From: Candidatus Pelagibacter communis
GTDB lineage: Bacteria; Pseudomonadota; Alphaproteobacteria; Pelagibacterales; Pelagibacteraceae
Length of the DNA stretch: 64,000 nucleotides
Assembly: GCF_001179925.1 (NCBI RefSeq)
Contig: NZ_CVSF01000068.1
Location: 99,520 to 163,519, forward strand
Reading direction: 5' to 3'
Both the position numbers and the translations under genes were made by a program. The notes under the pieces are model-generated. The model was not told the origin of the DNA. It searched no databases and saw only the letters and a list, made by a program, of their open reading frames with translations. The first letter of the stretch is position 1. Every line of letters begins with the position of its first letter. This document shows, piece by piece, positions 54,204-63,916 of the stretch.

Positions 54204-55313
54204 CTAGATGAAAGGCAAATCGCAAACTTTTAGAGCGAAAATTTTACCTTCAATTTCAAGCTTACCAGTCTCTGAAGCTTTGCAAAAAGGCTCATTTATC
54301 ATTGCAATACCTATAACTTTTTTAAAATAAGGTGAATAACATGCTGATCGAAGATTTCCCATAATTTTCCCATCATCGCTCATGATATCTAATGAACCAG
54401 TTAAACTAATATAATTTGTTTCAATATGAACCCCCATAAGTTTTCTTTTTACTCCTTCAGACTCAATCTTTTTCAATTTTTCTTTTCCTAAAAACACTGC
54501 ATCTGTATCTAAATTTACATATTTATCAAATCCACATTCAAAAGGGTTGTCGTTATTATCAAAATCATTTCCGTAAGATAGAAGTCCACTTTCAATTCTT
54601 TCAATAAGATTTGGACAACCAGGTTTTACATTAAATTCTTGACCAATTTGAAAAAAATAATCATATAAATCTAATCCAGACTCCGTATTTTCAACATAAA
54701 CCTCAAAACCACCTTGTTTTGACCATCCTGATCTAGCTATCAAATGTTCAACACCTTTATAATCAAAATAATCAAACCCAAAAAATTTTAATTCTTTAAT
54801 CGTTTTTCCAAATACTTTTTCCATTAAATCAAACGATTTCGGACCTTGTATTGCAATTATATCTACCTCGGGTTCAAAAATTTTAACATTAAATTGATTT
54901 CCTGCTGCTAGACCTTTGGCAAAAAAAATAACATCGGAGTCTGCAATCGAGATCCACCATTTATCTTCAGCTAATTTTAATATTACCGGATCATTAACTA
55001 AATTACCATTATCATCAATTAATGGACAATAATAACATCTCCCAATTTTTGATTTTGATAAATCTCGACAGGTCATAAGCTGAACAAGTTTCCCTGAATC
55101 TGGTCCAGAAATTTGAACTTGTCTTTCTGCTGCAACATCCCATATTTGAACATTCTTTTTTAAATGCTCACAAGACTCTTCTATTGATCCAAACGCAGCT
55201 GGTAGCAACATGTGATTATATACTGTATAAGCTGTAACTCCTTGTTTTTCTATTCTTGAGGTGTAAGGAGTGCTTCTTATTCTTCTTGATTTAGCTATAG
55301 AATAGTTTTTCAT
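54204..55313 (-). CDS. dmdA: DMSP demethylase DmdA
   Basis: A GcvT-fold protein of 369 residues. The sequence matches what I recall of the characterised Pelagibacter DmdA almost throughout: [12 protein letters not shown] near 31, [20 protein letters not shown] near 90, [17 protein letters not shown] near 194 with Tyr206, and [14 protein letters not shown] near 248. It moves a methyl group from dimethylsulfoniopropionate to tetrahydrofolate, leaving methylmercaptopropionate. It follows an alpha/beta-hydrolase gene with an ATGA overlap and precedes asd by 15 bases. Ordinary glycine-cleavage T proteins lack these motifs. Confidence 0.95.
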   Translation of the reverse strand: MKNYSIAKSRRIRSTPYTSRIEKQGVTAYTVYNHMLLPAAFGSIEESCEHLKKNVQIWDVAAERQVQISGPDSGKLVQLMTCRDLSKSKIGRCYYCPLIDDNGNLVNDPVILKLAEDKWWISIADSDVIFFAKGLAAGNQFNVKIFEPEVDIIAIQGPKSFDLMEKVFGKTIKELKFFGFDYFDYKGVEHLIARSGWSKQGGFEVYVENTESGLDLYDYFFQIGQEFNVKPGCPNLIERIESGLLSYGNDFDNNDNPFECGFDKYVNLDTDAVFLGKEKLKKIESEGVKRKLMGVHIETNYISLTGSLDIMSDDGKIMGNLRSACYSPYFKKVIGIAMINEPFCKASETGKLEIEGKIFALKVCDLPFI

Positions 55314-56086
55314 TTATTTAAAAATTCAAAAATCTTTTCTCGCATTTCAAAAGCTTTTTCAATCATAATCATGTGTCCTGATCCAATAATAGTATGAGTA
55401 GTTGAGTTTTTGACTAAATTAGTAAATTTTTTTCCACTTTCTAAGTTAATCATCTTGTCAAGTTCTCCAAATATAAACATGGTAGGACAATTTATAGCTT
55501 TAGCCGCATCAGATCCATTTTGATAATTATTACATGCAATTAGATCGACAGCTAAAATTTCACTAATATCTCTAGGTGATTGAATTATTTTTTCTACTGG
55601 GTTTCCACCAATAAATTTTTTTGAACCTTCATAGCCCCATTTCATCATTAATTTGACAGCATCAGAGTCTCCATCTGAAGCTAAATCAATTAGATCTTTA
55701 TTAACAGGCATTTGATAAGAGCCTCCAACAAATACTATTTTTTTTAATCTGTCTTTATATTTAAATGAATATTCAAGAGCTTCTAGACAACCTTGTGAAT
55801 GACCAACAAGAATTATATTCTTTAATTTTAATTCTTCAAAAACCTTTTCTAACCAATCTGCAATTTTTTCGATACTATTCAAACATGGGCCTTCAGAATT
55901 ACCATGCCCAGGTAAATCAATTGATAAAACATTAAAGTTTTTGTTTGAAAAAAATTGTTCAGTTAAAGACCAAACGATATGTGATAAACCACTTCCGTGC
56001 AAAAATACTATTGTGTCTTTAGAATTTTTTATACCTTGGCCAGCATCAGAAGCATAAACGCTTTTATTTTGTATAGTTACTTTCAA
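55310..56086 (-). CDS. Alpha/beta hydrolase embedded in the dmd cluster
   Basis: The protein has 258 residues. HGSG at 30-33 forms the oxyanion hole. The triad is complete: Ser97 in GHSQG, Asp210 in GELDKM and His238 in GSGHM. A cap region lies at about 125-195. There is no signal peptide, so it is cytoplasmic. The reaction is unknown. Its tight fit between dmdB (8-base gap) and dmdA (4-base overlap) suggests a role in DMSP metabolism, such as thioester cleavage or handling a later intermediate, but the sequence alone does not prove this. Confidence 0.85.
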   Translation of the reverse strand: MKVTIQNKSVYASDAGQGIKNSKDTIVFLHGSGLSHIVWSLTEQFFSNKNFNVLSIDLPGHGNSEGPCLNSIEKIADWLEKVFEELKLKNIILVGHSQGCLEALEYSFKYKDRLKKIVFVGGSYQMPVNKDLIDLASDGDSDAVKLMMKWGYEGSKKFIGGNPVEKIIQSPRDISEILAVDLIACNNYQNGSDAAKAINCPTMFIFGELDKMINLESGKKFTNLVKNSTTHTIIGSGHMIMIEKAFEMREKIFEFLNK

Positions 56087-56094
56087 TCAATTAC

Positions 56095-57711
56095 CTAAAA
56101 TTTTTTTCTAAGTTCAAATTTTTGAATTTTACCTGTAGAAGTTTTTGGTAATTCACAGAAAACGACCTGTTTTGGAACTTTAAAACCAGCCAAAGTTTCT
56201 TTACAAAAGCTTATTAATTCTTTCTCAGTAGTTGGTTTATCTTTAACCATCTCAATAAATGCACAAGGTACTTCTCCCCATTTTTCATCGGGTTTAGCTA
56301 CCACAGCGGCAATTGATACTGAGGGATGTTTGGATAGAGTATTTTCTATTTCAATTGATGAAATATTTTCTCCACCAGAAATAATTATATCTTTTGATCT
56401 ATCCTGTATTTTCACATATCCATCTGGATGCATCACTGCTAAGTCTCCAGAATGAAACCAACCACCAGCCATCGCTTTATTTGTAGCATCCTTATCCTTA
56501 AAATAACCCTTCATGACTACATTTCCTTTGATCATTATTTCACCAATCGTCTTTCCATCTTTTGGAACTTCAGTCATTGATTTTGGATCCATCACAGCAA
56601 TCCCTTCTGTATTAGGATATCTAACTCCTTGTCTTGCTTTAATTTCGTTCTGTTTTTCCTCATTGAAGTCATTCCAAGCATCATTCCAAGCACATTGAGT
56701 TACGTGTCCATAAGTTTCGGTTAAACCATAAACATGCATAACTTCAAAACCAAGCTCTTTCATTTTTTTGAAAATTATACTTGGCGGTGGGGCTCCTGCG
56801 GTAAGCACATATACTTTTTGTTTTAATTTTTTTTTATCAGACTCTGGTGCACCAGTTATCATATTAAGTACAATGGGCGCTCCACCAAAGTGAGTGACAT
56901 TATGTTTGTCTATTAACTCAAATATTTTTTTAACATCTATATTCCTTAAACAAATTGTTCTTCCATTTAACATAGGGATAGTCCAAGGATAACCCCATCC
57001 ATTGCAATGGAACATTGGGACAATAGTTAAAAAATTAAGTCTGTTTGGCATGTTCCAAGCAACTGCACTGCCCGTGGACATTAAATATGACCCCCGATGA
57101 TGGTAAACAACGCCTTTAGGGTTTCCAGTGGTTCCAGATGTATAGCTCAATGATATTGCTTGCCACTCATCCTCTGGCATTCTCCAGTCAAATTTTTCAT
57201 CACCGGTATTTAAAAAACTTTCGTATTCTAGATCACCAATTTTTTCACATTTTGATTGGTCTGCATATTTATCATCTATATCAATAATTATAATTTTCCT
57301 TTTTAAAATGGTTAACGCTTTTTTAACTTCAATATGTAATTGTCTATCAACAACAAGAACTTTAGCATCACTATGTTCTAAAATATAAGCAATAGTTTTA
57401 GCATCTAATCTTATATTAATTGTATTTAAAACTGCACCAGTCATAGGAACAGAGTAATGTCCCTCAAAAATTTCAGGTGTGTTGAAAGCTAAAAATGAGA
57501 CAGTATCTCCTTTTTTTATTCCAATTTTATTAAGGGCGCTAGCAAATTTAATAGTACGTTTGTAAATCTCAGCCCAAGTGTATTTACGATCTTCATAGAC
57601 AATAGCTTCATAATCAGGATAAATCTCTTTTGCTCTCTTCAAAAAAGTCAAAGGGGTTAAAGGAACATAATTTGCGCTATTCTTATCTAAATTAGTATCG
57701 TAATGACTCAT
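56095..57711 (-). CDS. dmdB: Methylmercaptopropionate-CoA ligase DmdB
   Basis: An acyl-CoA synthetase of 538 residues. The AMP-binding loop is YTSGTTGNPKG at 190-200, YGLTETYG at 328-335, GWFHSGDLA at 417-425 and DRSKDIIISGGENIS near 437. Catalytic Lys528 lies in PKTSTGKIQK. Alone it could be any medium-chain acyl-CoA ligase. Its position with dmdA and dmdC supports activation of methylmercaptopropionate to its CoA thioester. It abuts dmdC with no gap. Confidence 0.9.
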   Translation of the reverse strand: MSHYDTNLDKNSANYVPLTPLTFLKRAKEIYPDYEAIVYEDRKYTWAEIYKRTIKFASALNKIGIKKGDTVSFLAFNTPEIFEGHYSVPMTGAVLNTINIRLDAKTIAYILEHSDAKVLVVDRQLHIEVKKALTILKRKIIIIDIDDKYADQSKCEKIGDLEYESFLNTGDEKFDWRMPEDEWQAISLSYTSGTTGNPKGVVYHHRGSYLMSTGSAVAWNMPNRLNFLTIVPMFHCNGWGYPWTIPMLNGRTICLRNIDVKKIFELIDKHNVTHFGGAPIVLNMITGAPESDKKKLKQKVYVLTAGAPPPSIIFKKMKELGFEVMHVYGLTETYGHVTQCAWNDAWNDFNEEKQNEIKARQGVRYPNTEGIAVMDPKSMTEVPKDGKTIGEIMIKGNVVMKGYFKDKDATNKAMAGGWFHSGDLAVMHPDGYVKIQDRSKDIIISGGENISSIEIENTLSKHPSVSIAAVVAKPDEKWGEVPCAFIEMVKDKPTTEKELISFCKETLAGFKVPKQVVFCELPKTSTGKIQKFELRKKF

Positions 57712-59475
57712 TTAATTGAATTTAAAATTCATAATATTGGAACTTCCAGAAATCGCTGATTTGTAATGTTGCTCAGCTCTTGGTAGAACTTTATCAAAAT
57801 AAAACCTAGCAGTATCGATTTTGTCATCATAAAAGCTTTTATTTTCATTATAATCTTTAAAACTTACCTCTAGTACTTTTATCCATGCGTAAGCAATCGA
57901 AACAAATCCGAGAGTTTTAAGATAATCATTAGCAGCAGCACTTACATCATCTTTATCTGTTTTAGATTTATCAATCATCCAATCACTAAATTTTTTTAAT
58001 ATATCTAAATAATTATTAAAATCTGAAATGAATGGTCTTATTTTTTCGTTATTAGAATTACATTCATTTTTAACCTGGTCTAAAAATTTATTAATTACAT
58101 TCCCGTTCTTATTTGATAATTTTCTAAAAACTAAATCGGCAGCTTGCACAGAATTTGTACCCTCGTAAATTGGTGTGATTCTATTATCCCTATACAACTG
58201 TTCTATTCCTTGATCTTTAGTATAACCATACCCACCATAAATTTGCATTGCATCACTAGTGATCTCCATTGCTAAATCTGTAAACAAAGATTTAACTACT
58301 GGAGTCATTAATGAGACATAGTCAGATGCCTCCTGCCGTGCTTTTTCATCTGGATGATATAGACTTACCTCAGTTTGTTGAGATAACCAAAAACATAAGG
58401 CTCTCTCGCCCTCAATAATAGATTTCATATTTAACAACGATCTTCTAATATCTGCATGCTCAATTATAAAATCAGCACCATTTTTAGATTTTGAATTATT
58501 CGACTTACCTTGCTTTCTTTCTTTTGCGTATGAAAGTGAGTTTTGATAAGCAATCTCTGATATACCTAAACCTTGTATCCCAACAACGATTCTCTCAAGA
58601 TTCATCATTGTAAACATTGCACTCAAACCTTTTTCCTTATCACCAATCATGTAACCAGTTGCTTCATCAAAATTGAGAACACAAGTTGCTGATCCTTTAA
58701 TTCCCATTTTTGTTTCGATAGAACCAGTTGATATTCCATTTCTTGGACCAACATTTCCATCTTCTTTTACAATAAACTTTGGAACTAAAAACAGGCTGAT
58801 ACCTTTAGTGCCAGCTGGAGAGTCATCGACTCTTGCTAAAACTAAATGGATAATATTTTCAGTTAAATCATGATCACCAGAGGTAATAAAAATTTTCTGA
58901 CCAGTTAATTTGAATGTACCATCGGATTGTTTTTTAGCCTTTGTTTTTAATAGTCCTAAATCAGTACCACATACTGGCTCTGTTAAGCACATTGTTCCAC
59001 TCCACTTACCTTCTACAATTTTTGGTAAATATTTATTTTTTATTTCGTCACTAGCATGATGATTAATACAATTATAAGCACCAATACTTAGTTCACTATA
59101 GAGTTTAAAGGAAAGGCTAGCAGAGGATAGCATTTCATCAAAAAATGCACTTACAGTTTTTGGCATACCTTGACCTCCATATTTTGGATCACATGATAAA
59201 GATGTCCAACCATCTTCAATATATTTTTTATAAGCCTCTTTGTAACCCGGAGGAGTTCTTACAACCCCATTTTCTAAAATTGCAGGATTTTCATCCCCAG
59301 CTTTAGCTAATGGTAAAATTAAATTTTGATTTATTTTTGCTGCTTCTTGTAAAATATCTTTTACTAAATCTGGTGTAACTTCTTTATATTTTTCCAATTC
59401 ATTATACTCTTTGTTGTTTCTTAGTTTTTCAAAAAGAAACATCATATCTTCAACAGGTGCAGTATAAGTTGGCAT
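57712..59475 (-). CDS. dmdC: Methylmercaptopropionyl-CoA dehydrogenase DmdC
   Basis: An acyl-CoA dehydrogenase of 587 residues, the long form with an extra C-terminal domain that characterises DmdC and its relatives. MCLTEPVCGTDLG near 162 binds FAD and substrate, and YGGYGYTKDQGIEQLYRDNR near 413 is typical. The catalytic base is Glu438 in IYEGTNS. It would form methylthioacryloyl-CoA. The next enzyme, DmdD, is not in the window. It lies 26 bases after leuB. Confidence 0.9.
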   Translation of the reverse strand: MPTYTAPVEDMMFLFEKLRNNKEYNELEKYKEVTPDLVKDILQEAAKINQNLILPLAKAGDENPAILENGVVRTPPGYKEAYKKYIEDGWTSLSCDPKYGGQGMPKTVSAFFDEMLSSASLSFKLYSELSIGAYNCINHHASDEIKNKYLPKIVEGKWSGTMCLTEPVCGTDLGLLKTKAKKQSDGTFKLTGQKIFITSGDHDLTENIIHLVLARVDDSPAGTKGISLFLVPKFIVKEDGNVGPRNGISTGSIETKMGIKGSATCVLNFDEATGYMIGDKEKGLSAMFTMMNLERIVVGIQGLGISEIAYQNSLSYAKERKQGKSNNSKSKNGADFIIEHADIRRSLLNMKSIIEGERALCFWLSQQTEVSLYHPDEKARQEASDYVSLMTPVVKSLFTDLAMEITSDAMQIYGGYGYTKDQGIEQLYRDNRITPIYEGTNSVQAADLVFRKLSNKNGNVINKFLDQVKNECNSNNEKIRPFISDFNNYLDILKKFSDWMIDKSKTDKDDVSAAANDYLKTLGFVSIAYAWIKVLEVSFKDYNENKSFYDDKIDTARFYFDKVLPRAEQHYKSAISGSSNIMNFKFN

Positions 59476-59501
59476 AATTTGATTTTAAAATAATTAATTA
59501 A

Positions 59502-60608
59502 TTATTGCAATTTTGAAATGATCGCATCACCCATTTGTGATGTAGTCACCTCTTTTGTACCTTTTGATAAAATATCTTTAGTTCTTAAACCATCATTTAA
59601 CACATCTTGTACAGCTTTTTCCAGAGCTTCTGCTTCTTTATCTAAATCTAATGAATACCTCAAAGCCATAGCAAAACTTAAAATTGTAGCTATTGGATTA
59701 GCAATACTTTTACCAGCTATATCTGGAGCCGAACCATGAATAGGTTCATACATAGCCCTCATCTCTCCATCTTTATTTTTTGCACCTAAAGATGCAGAAG
59801 GCAAAAGGCCTAATGAACCAGTTAACATTGAGGCTTGGTCAGATAACATATCTCCAAACAAATTATCTGTTACAATTACGTCAAATTGCTTTGGATTTCT
59901 CAACAACTGCATAGCACAATTGTCTGCAAGCATATGATTTAATTCAACGTCTTTAAATTCTTTATCGTGTAATGTCTGAACCTCTTCTTTCCAAAGTTGG
60001 CCTGCTTCCATAACGTTTGATTTTTCGCAAGATGTCACTTTGTTTGATCTTTTTTTTGCTAAATCAAAGGCAACTCTAGCTACTCTTATAATCTCATTGC
60101 TTGTATAAGTATGAGTATTAATCCCTTTTCTTTCACCATTTTCTATTGGTTTAATTCCTCTAGGCTCACCAAAATATATTCCTCCTGTTAACTCTCTAAC
60201 AATCATAATATCTAAACCTGAAACAATTTCAGGTTTTAATGTTGAGGCATCAACTAATTGTTTAAAACATATTGCTGGTCTCAAATTAGCAAATAGTTTT
60301 AATTCTTTTCTCAATTTTAAAAGTGCTCTCTCGGGTTTTTTAGAAAACTCAACATTATCCCACTTTGGTCCTCCTACAGCGCCTAACAAAACAACTGCAC
60401 TTTCTAATGCCTTGTAAAAAACCTCATCTGTGATTGGTGTACCATGCTTATCGTAAGAGCATCCTCCCGCTAAATCTTCATCCATCTCAAAATCTAAAGA
60501 TTTTTTATCATTGAACCAACTGATAATTTTTTTTACTTCACCAATAACTTCGGGTCCAATACCATCTCCAGGAAGTAATAATATCTTTCTTTTTTTTACC
60601 TTAATCAC
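59502..60608 (-). CDS. leuB: 3-isopropylmalate dehydrogenase
   Basis: The protein has 368 residues from a GTG start. [11 protein letters not shown] near 10, [14 protein letters not shown] near 137 and [20 protein letters not shown] near 243 are LeuB signatures, with [13 protein letters not shown] near 284. It makes 2-oxoisocaproate in leucine synthesis. It overlaps leuD by 8 bases. It precedes the dmd genes on the same strand. Confidence 0.96.
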   Translation of the reverse strand: MIKVKKRKILLLPGDGIGPEVIGEVKKIISWFNDKKSLDFEMDEDLAGGCSYDKHGTPITDEVFYKALESAVVLLGAVGGPKWDNVEFSKKPERALLKLRKELKLFANLRPAICFKQLVDASTLKPEIVSGLDIMIVRELTGGIYFGEPRGIKPIENGERKGINTHTYTSNEIIRVARVAFDLAKKRSNKVTSCEKSNVMEAGQLWKEEVQTLHDKEFKDVELNHMLADNCAMQLLRNPKQFDVIVTDNLFGDMLSDQASMLTGSLGLLPSASLGAKNKDGEMRAMYEPIHGSAPDIAGKSIANPIATILSFAMALRYSLDLDKEAEALEKAVQDVLNDGLRTKDILSKGTKEVTTSQMGDAIISKLQ

Positions 60609-61206
60609 TTATAATCCATGGCTTAGAGCTTTTTAATTTTTGCTCAAAACTATTAATTTTATCAGACTTGTTTAAAGATAGTGCTATATCATCTAAACCT
60701 TCTAAAAGACATTTTTTTTTAAAGGAGTCTATTTTGAATTTAATTTCATTATTACCATAAACTATTTTTTCTTCTTTAAGGTCTACTGAAATTTCCTCTT
60801 TTCTATTAGCATATTCTGACAATTCTTTTATTTTTTCCTCATCAACTATAATTGGTAAAATTCCATTTTTAAAACAATTGTTATAAAAAATATCAGCAAA
60901 ACTAGAGCTAATTACACATGTAATACCAAAATCTAATAATGCCCAAGGGGCGTGTTCTCTTGAGGATCCACAACCAAAGTTTTTTCCTGCTATAAGTATT
61001 TTTGAATTTGTAAATGGATTTTGATTTAATATAAAATCACTTATTTTATTTCCATTATCATCATACCTCATTTCAAAAAATAAATTTTTTCCTAGTCCAG
61101 TTCTTTTAATAGTTTTTAAAAACTGTTTTGGAATAATCATATCAGTATCGATATTTACTATTGGTAAATATGCTGGAATACTTTTTAAGGTGGAAAATTT
61201 TTGCAT
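60601..61206 (-). CDS. leuD: 3-isopropylmalate dehydratase small subunit
   Basis: The protein has 201 residues, normal length. It begins with the [14 protein letters not shown] [16 protein letters not shown] near 18 and contains [17 protein letters not shown] near 74, the substrate-binding swivel-domain motif. It pairs with LeuC. It starts one base inside the leuC stop. Confidence 0.96.
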   Translation of the reverse strand: MQKFSTLKSIPAYLPIVNIDTDMIIPKQFLKTIKRTGLGKNLFFEMRYDDNGNKISDFILNQNPFTNSKILIAGKNFGCGSSREHAPWALLDFGITCVISSSFADIFYNNCFKNGILPIIVDEEKIKELSEYANRKEEISVDLKEEKIVYGNNEIKFKIDSFKKKCLLEGLDDIALSLNKSDKINSFEQKLKSSKPWIISD

Positions 61207-62609
61207 TAATTTTGATACTTTCTTACATCATCCAAATTTCCAGAAATTGCTGCTGCAGCTGCCATTCCCGGGCTCACGAGGTGTGTTCTTCCACCTCTAC
61301 CTTGTCTTCCCTCAAAGTTTCTGTTTGATGTTGATGCACATCTTTGCTCTGGTTTTAATTTATCAGCATTCATTGCTAAACACATAGAACATCCTGGTTC
61401 TCTCCATTCAAAACCAGACTCTTCAAATATTTTATGTAAACCTTCTTGCTCTGCTTGTTCTTTCACTAAACCAGACCCTGGAACAACCATTGCATGAACA
61501 TGAGAGGCAATTTTTTTATCTTTTAAAATCTTTGCTGCTTCTCTTAAATCCTCAATTCTTCCATTTGTGCAACTACCTATAAAAACCTTATCAATCTTAA
61601 TATCTTTAGCAGCCATATCAGGTTTTAAACCCATATATTTTAGTGCTCTTTCAATAGAGTTTTTTCTATCTTTATCCTTTTCATTGTTTGGGTTTGGAAC
61701 TTTGTCCTCAATAGTAATGACATCTTGAGGTGAAGTTCCCCAAGTAATCATTGGTGAAATTTCATTAGCTTGAAGACTTATTTCTTTGTCAAAATTTGCA
61801 CCATCATCGGATTTTAAACTTCTCCAGTATGCTAAAGCTTTATCCCAATTTTCACCTTTAGGTGACATAGGTTTTCCCTTCAAATACTTGAAAATTTTTT
61901 CGTCTGGTGCAATCAAACCCGCTCTTGCTCCACCCTCTATAGTCATGTTGCATATAGTCATTCTTTGCTCAACACTCAATGATCTGATTAAATCACCAGC
62001 ATACTCAATAACACATCCTGTTCCGCCTGCTGTCCCTATTTTTCCAATTATTTGTAAAATTACATCTTTTGATGTAACGCCTAACGGAAGTTTTCCATTA
62101 ACATTTATTCTGAAATTTTTTGCTTTTTTTTGCACTAAAGTTTGTGTCGCTAGCACGTGTTCAACCTCTGAGGTACCTATTCCAAATGCCAAAGCACCAA
62201 ACGCTCCATGTGTAGCTGTATGACTATCTCCACAAACTATAACTGTTCCAGGTTGAGTAAATCCTTGTTCAGGCCCAATTATATGAACTATACCTTGACG
62301 CTTATCCTCCATTCCAAAAAGTTGGATATCAAATTCCTTGCAATTCTTTTCTAATGTATCAACTTGAATTTTAGATTCTTTATCTGAAATACCGTTGGTT
62401 CTATCAGTTGTTGGGACGTTGTGATCTGCAACGGCCAATGTAAGCTTTGGGTGTCTTACTTTTCTTTTAGAATTTCGTAAACCTTCAAATGCTTGTGGAC
62501 TAGTCACTTCATGAACGAGATGCCTATCAACAAATAATAAAGCTGTACCATCATCTTGCTGATCAACTAAGTGTTCTTTCCAAATTTTGTCGTAAAGGGT
62601 ATTAGGCAT
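61206..62609 (-). CDS. leuC: 3-isopropylmalate dehydratase large subunit
   Basis: An aconitase-family protein of 467 residues. The 4Fe-4S cysteines lie in [12 protein letters not shown] near 346 and [10 protein letters not shown] near 408. [14 protein letters not shown] near 126 and [16 protein letters not shown] near 429 are also seen. It isomerises isopropylmalate. It lies 11 bases after rplS, so it is probably read from the ribosomal-protein promoter upstream. Confidence 0.97.
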   Translation of the reverse strand: MPNTLYDKIWKEHLVDQQDDGTALLFVDRHLVHEVTSPQAFEGLRNSKRKVRHPKLTLAVADHNVPTTDRTNGISDKESKIQVDTLEKNCKEFDIQLFGMEDKRQGIVHIIGPEQGFTQPGTVIVCGDSHTATHGAFGALAFGIGTSEVEHVLATQTLVQKKAKNFRINVNGKLPLGVTSKDVILQIIGKIGTAGGTGCVIEYAGDLIRSLSVEQRMTICNMTIEGGARAGLIAPDEKIFKYLKGKPMSPKGENWDKALAYWRSLKSDDGANFDKEISLQANEISPMITWGTSPQDVITIEDKVPNPNNEKDKDRKNSIERALKYMGLKPDMAAKDIKIDKVFIGSCTNGRIEDLREAAKILKDKKIASHVHAMVVPGSGLVKEQAEQEGLHKIFEESGFEWREPGCSMCLAMNADKLKPEQRCASTSNRNFEGRQGRGGRTHLVSPGMAAAAAISGNLDDVRKYQN

Positions 62610-62620
62610 TGAAAAAAAAA

Positions 62621-63199
62621 TTATTTTTTTTCTGGAGAAGTTTCAAGTTTTTCTTCAGTTTTAGGTTTTGGTTCAACTTTGGCAGTTTCTTCTTTTTTTG
62701 GCTCTTTCTTAGGAGTTTCTTCTTTCTTAGCCTCTGCCTTAGTTATATCTTCTTTACTATTAGATTCTTCTGTTGAAACAGGAGCTAAATTTTCTTCAGT
62801 TACTGTTTCTGGTTTTACATCTATATCAATACCAATCTTCTTTCTTATTTTTTCAGCAATTCTAGCTGATTTACCAGTTCTGTCTCTTAAGTAATATAGT
62901 TTAGCTCTTCTAACTTTTCCTGAACGGATGACATTAATTGAGTCAATTACTGTACCAAATAGGGGGAATGTTCTCTCAACACCTTCACCAAAAGAAATCT
63001 TTCTTACAGTAAAAGAAGAATTTAAATCTCTACTTTTTTTTGCAATACATACTCCTTCAAAATACTGAATTCTCTCTTTTTTTCCCTCTGTTATTCTTAC
63101 ACCAACTTTTACAACATCACCTGGAAAGAATTTTGGAATCTTTTTTTCCGATAGAATTTTTTTTACATTATGTTGGTTTATTTCTTCAATCGTCTTCAT
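62621..63199 (-). CDS. rplS: 50S ribosomal protein L19 with a long charged tail
   Basis: The protein has 192 residues, about 70 more than usual. The L19 core covers about 1-120 ([22 protein letters not shown]'s region, [28 protein letters not shown]). From about 135 the tail is almost entirely K, E, P, T and A in loose repeats ([14 protein letters not shown]). The core sits at the 30S-50S interface; the tail is probably disordered. It follows trmD by 16 bases, the usual order. Confidence 0.95.
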   Translation of the reverse strand: MKTIEEINQHNVKKILSEKKIPKFFPGDVVKVGVRITEGKKERIQYFEGVCIAKKSRDLNSSFTVRKISFGEGVERTFPLFGTVIDSINVIRSGKVRRAKLYYLRDRTGKSARIAEKIRKKIGIDIDVKPETVTEENLAPVSTEESNSKEDITKAEAKKEETPKKEPKKEETAKVEPKPKTEEKLETSPEKK

Positions 63200-63215
63200 T
63201 TAAATATTTATTAAG

Positions 63216-63902
63216 TTAATTCTTCTTATATTTTTGCCACAAATCTGGTCTTCGGACGCGTGTTATAGCCTCAGATTGAGATAAACGCCAGTCTTTAATT
63301 TTGCTATGATCCCCTGATAATAAGACATCTGGTACTGATTTTTCCTCCCAAATTTGAGGTTTTGTATATTGAGGATATTCTAAAAGACCATTTTCAAATG
63401 TTTCCTCAGAAGATGATTTATCATTACCTAAGACTCCAGGCAAAAGTCTTAACACACTATCAAGAACTACAAGAGCAGCTGTTTCCCCACCAGAAAGCAC
63501 ATAATCTCCTATACTTATTTCCTCAATATTTCTTGTTGATAATACTCTTTCATCAACACCTTCAAAATGTCCACAAATTAAAGTGAATGATTTTTCTTTT
63601 GATAAATCTTGAGCAAGTCTTTGATCAAATTTTTTACCTTTTGGTGAAAGATAAAAAATTCTTTCCCCATTTTGGGTATTATTATCAATTGATTTTGCTA
63701 ATATATCTGGTTTTAACAGCATACCTGATCCACCGCCATATGGAGTATCATCGACAGTTTTGTGTTTATCTGTTGCTGCATCTCTTATATTTACTACATT
63801 AAGACTCCATAACTTTTTAGCCATTGCTTTTCCATATAGTCCTTTGTTTAACGGACCAGGGAAAATTTCTGGATAAAGTGTTAACACTTGTGTCTTTAAC
63901 AT
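63216..63902 (-). CDS. trmD: tRNA (guanine-37-N1)-methyltransferase TrmD
   Basis: A SPOUT-fold methyltransferase of 228 residues. LTLYPEIFPG near 7, DDTPYGGGSGML near 52, the knot region ICGHFEGVDERV near 109 and SIGDYVLSGGE near 131 are all conserved. It methylates G37 of tRNAs to prevent frameshifting. It starts 14 bases after the rpsP stop. The rimM gene that normally lies between these two is not there. Confidence 0.96.
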   Translation of the reverse strand: MLKTQVLTLYPEIFPGPLNKGLYGKAMAKKLWSLNVVNIRDAATDKHKTVDDTPYGGGSGMLLKPDILAKSIDNNTQNGERIFYLSPKGKKFDQRLAQDLSKEKSFTLICGHFEGVDERVLSTRNIEEISIGDYVLSGGETAALVVLDSVLRLLPGVLGNDKSSSEETFENGLLEYPQYTKPQIWEEKSVPDVLLSGDHSKIKDWRLSQSEAITRVRRPDLWQKYKKN

Positions 63903-63916
63903 AATTAAACCTTAAA

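Noticed and set aside
54204..55313. Glycine cleavage T protein as the identity of this gene
   Set aside because: The length and several long motifs match DmdA specifically, and it is linked to dmdB- and dmdC-type genes, not gcvH or gcvP.
61786..62223. 145-codon plus-strand open frame opposite leuC
   Set aside because: It lies wholly inside the well-supported leuC gene on the other strand, has no recognisable motif, and is an expected shadow of an AT-rich coding frame.
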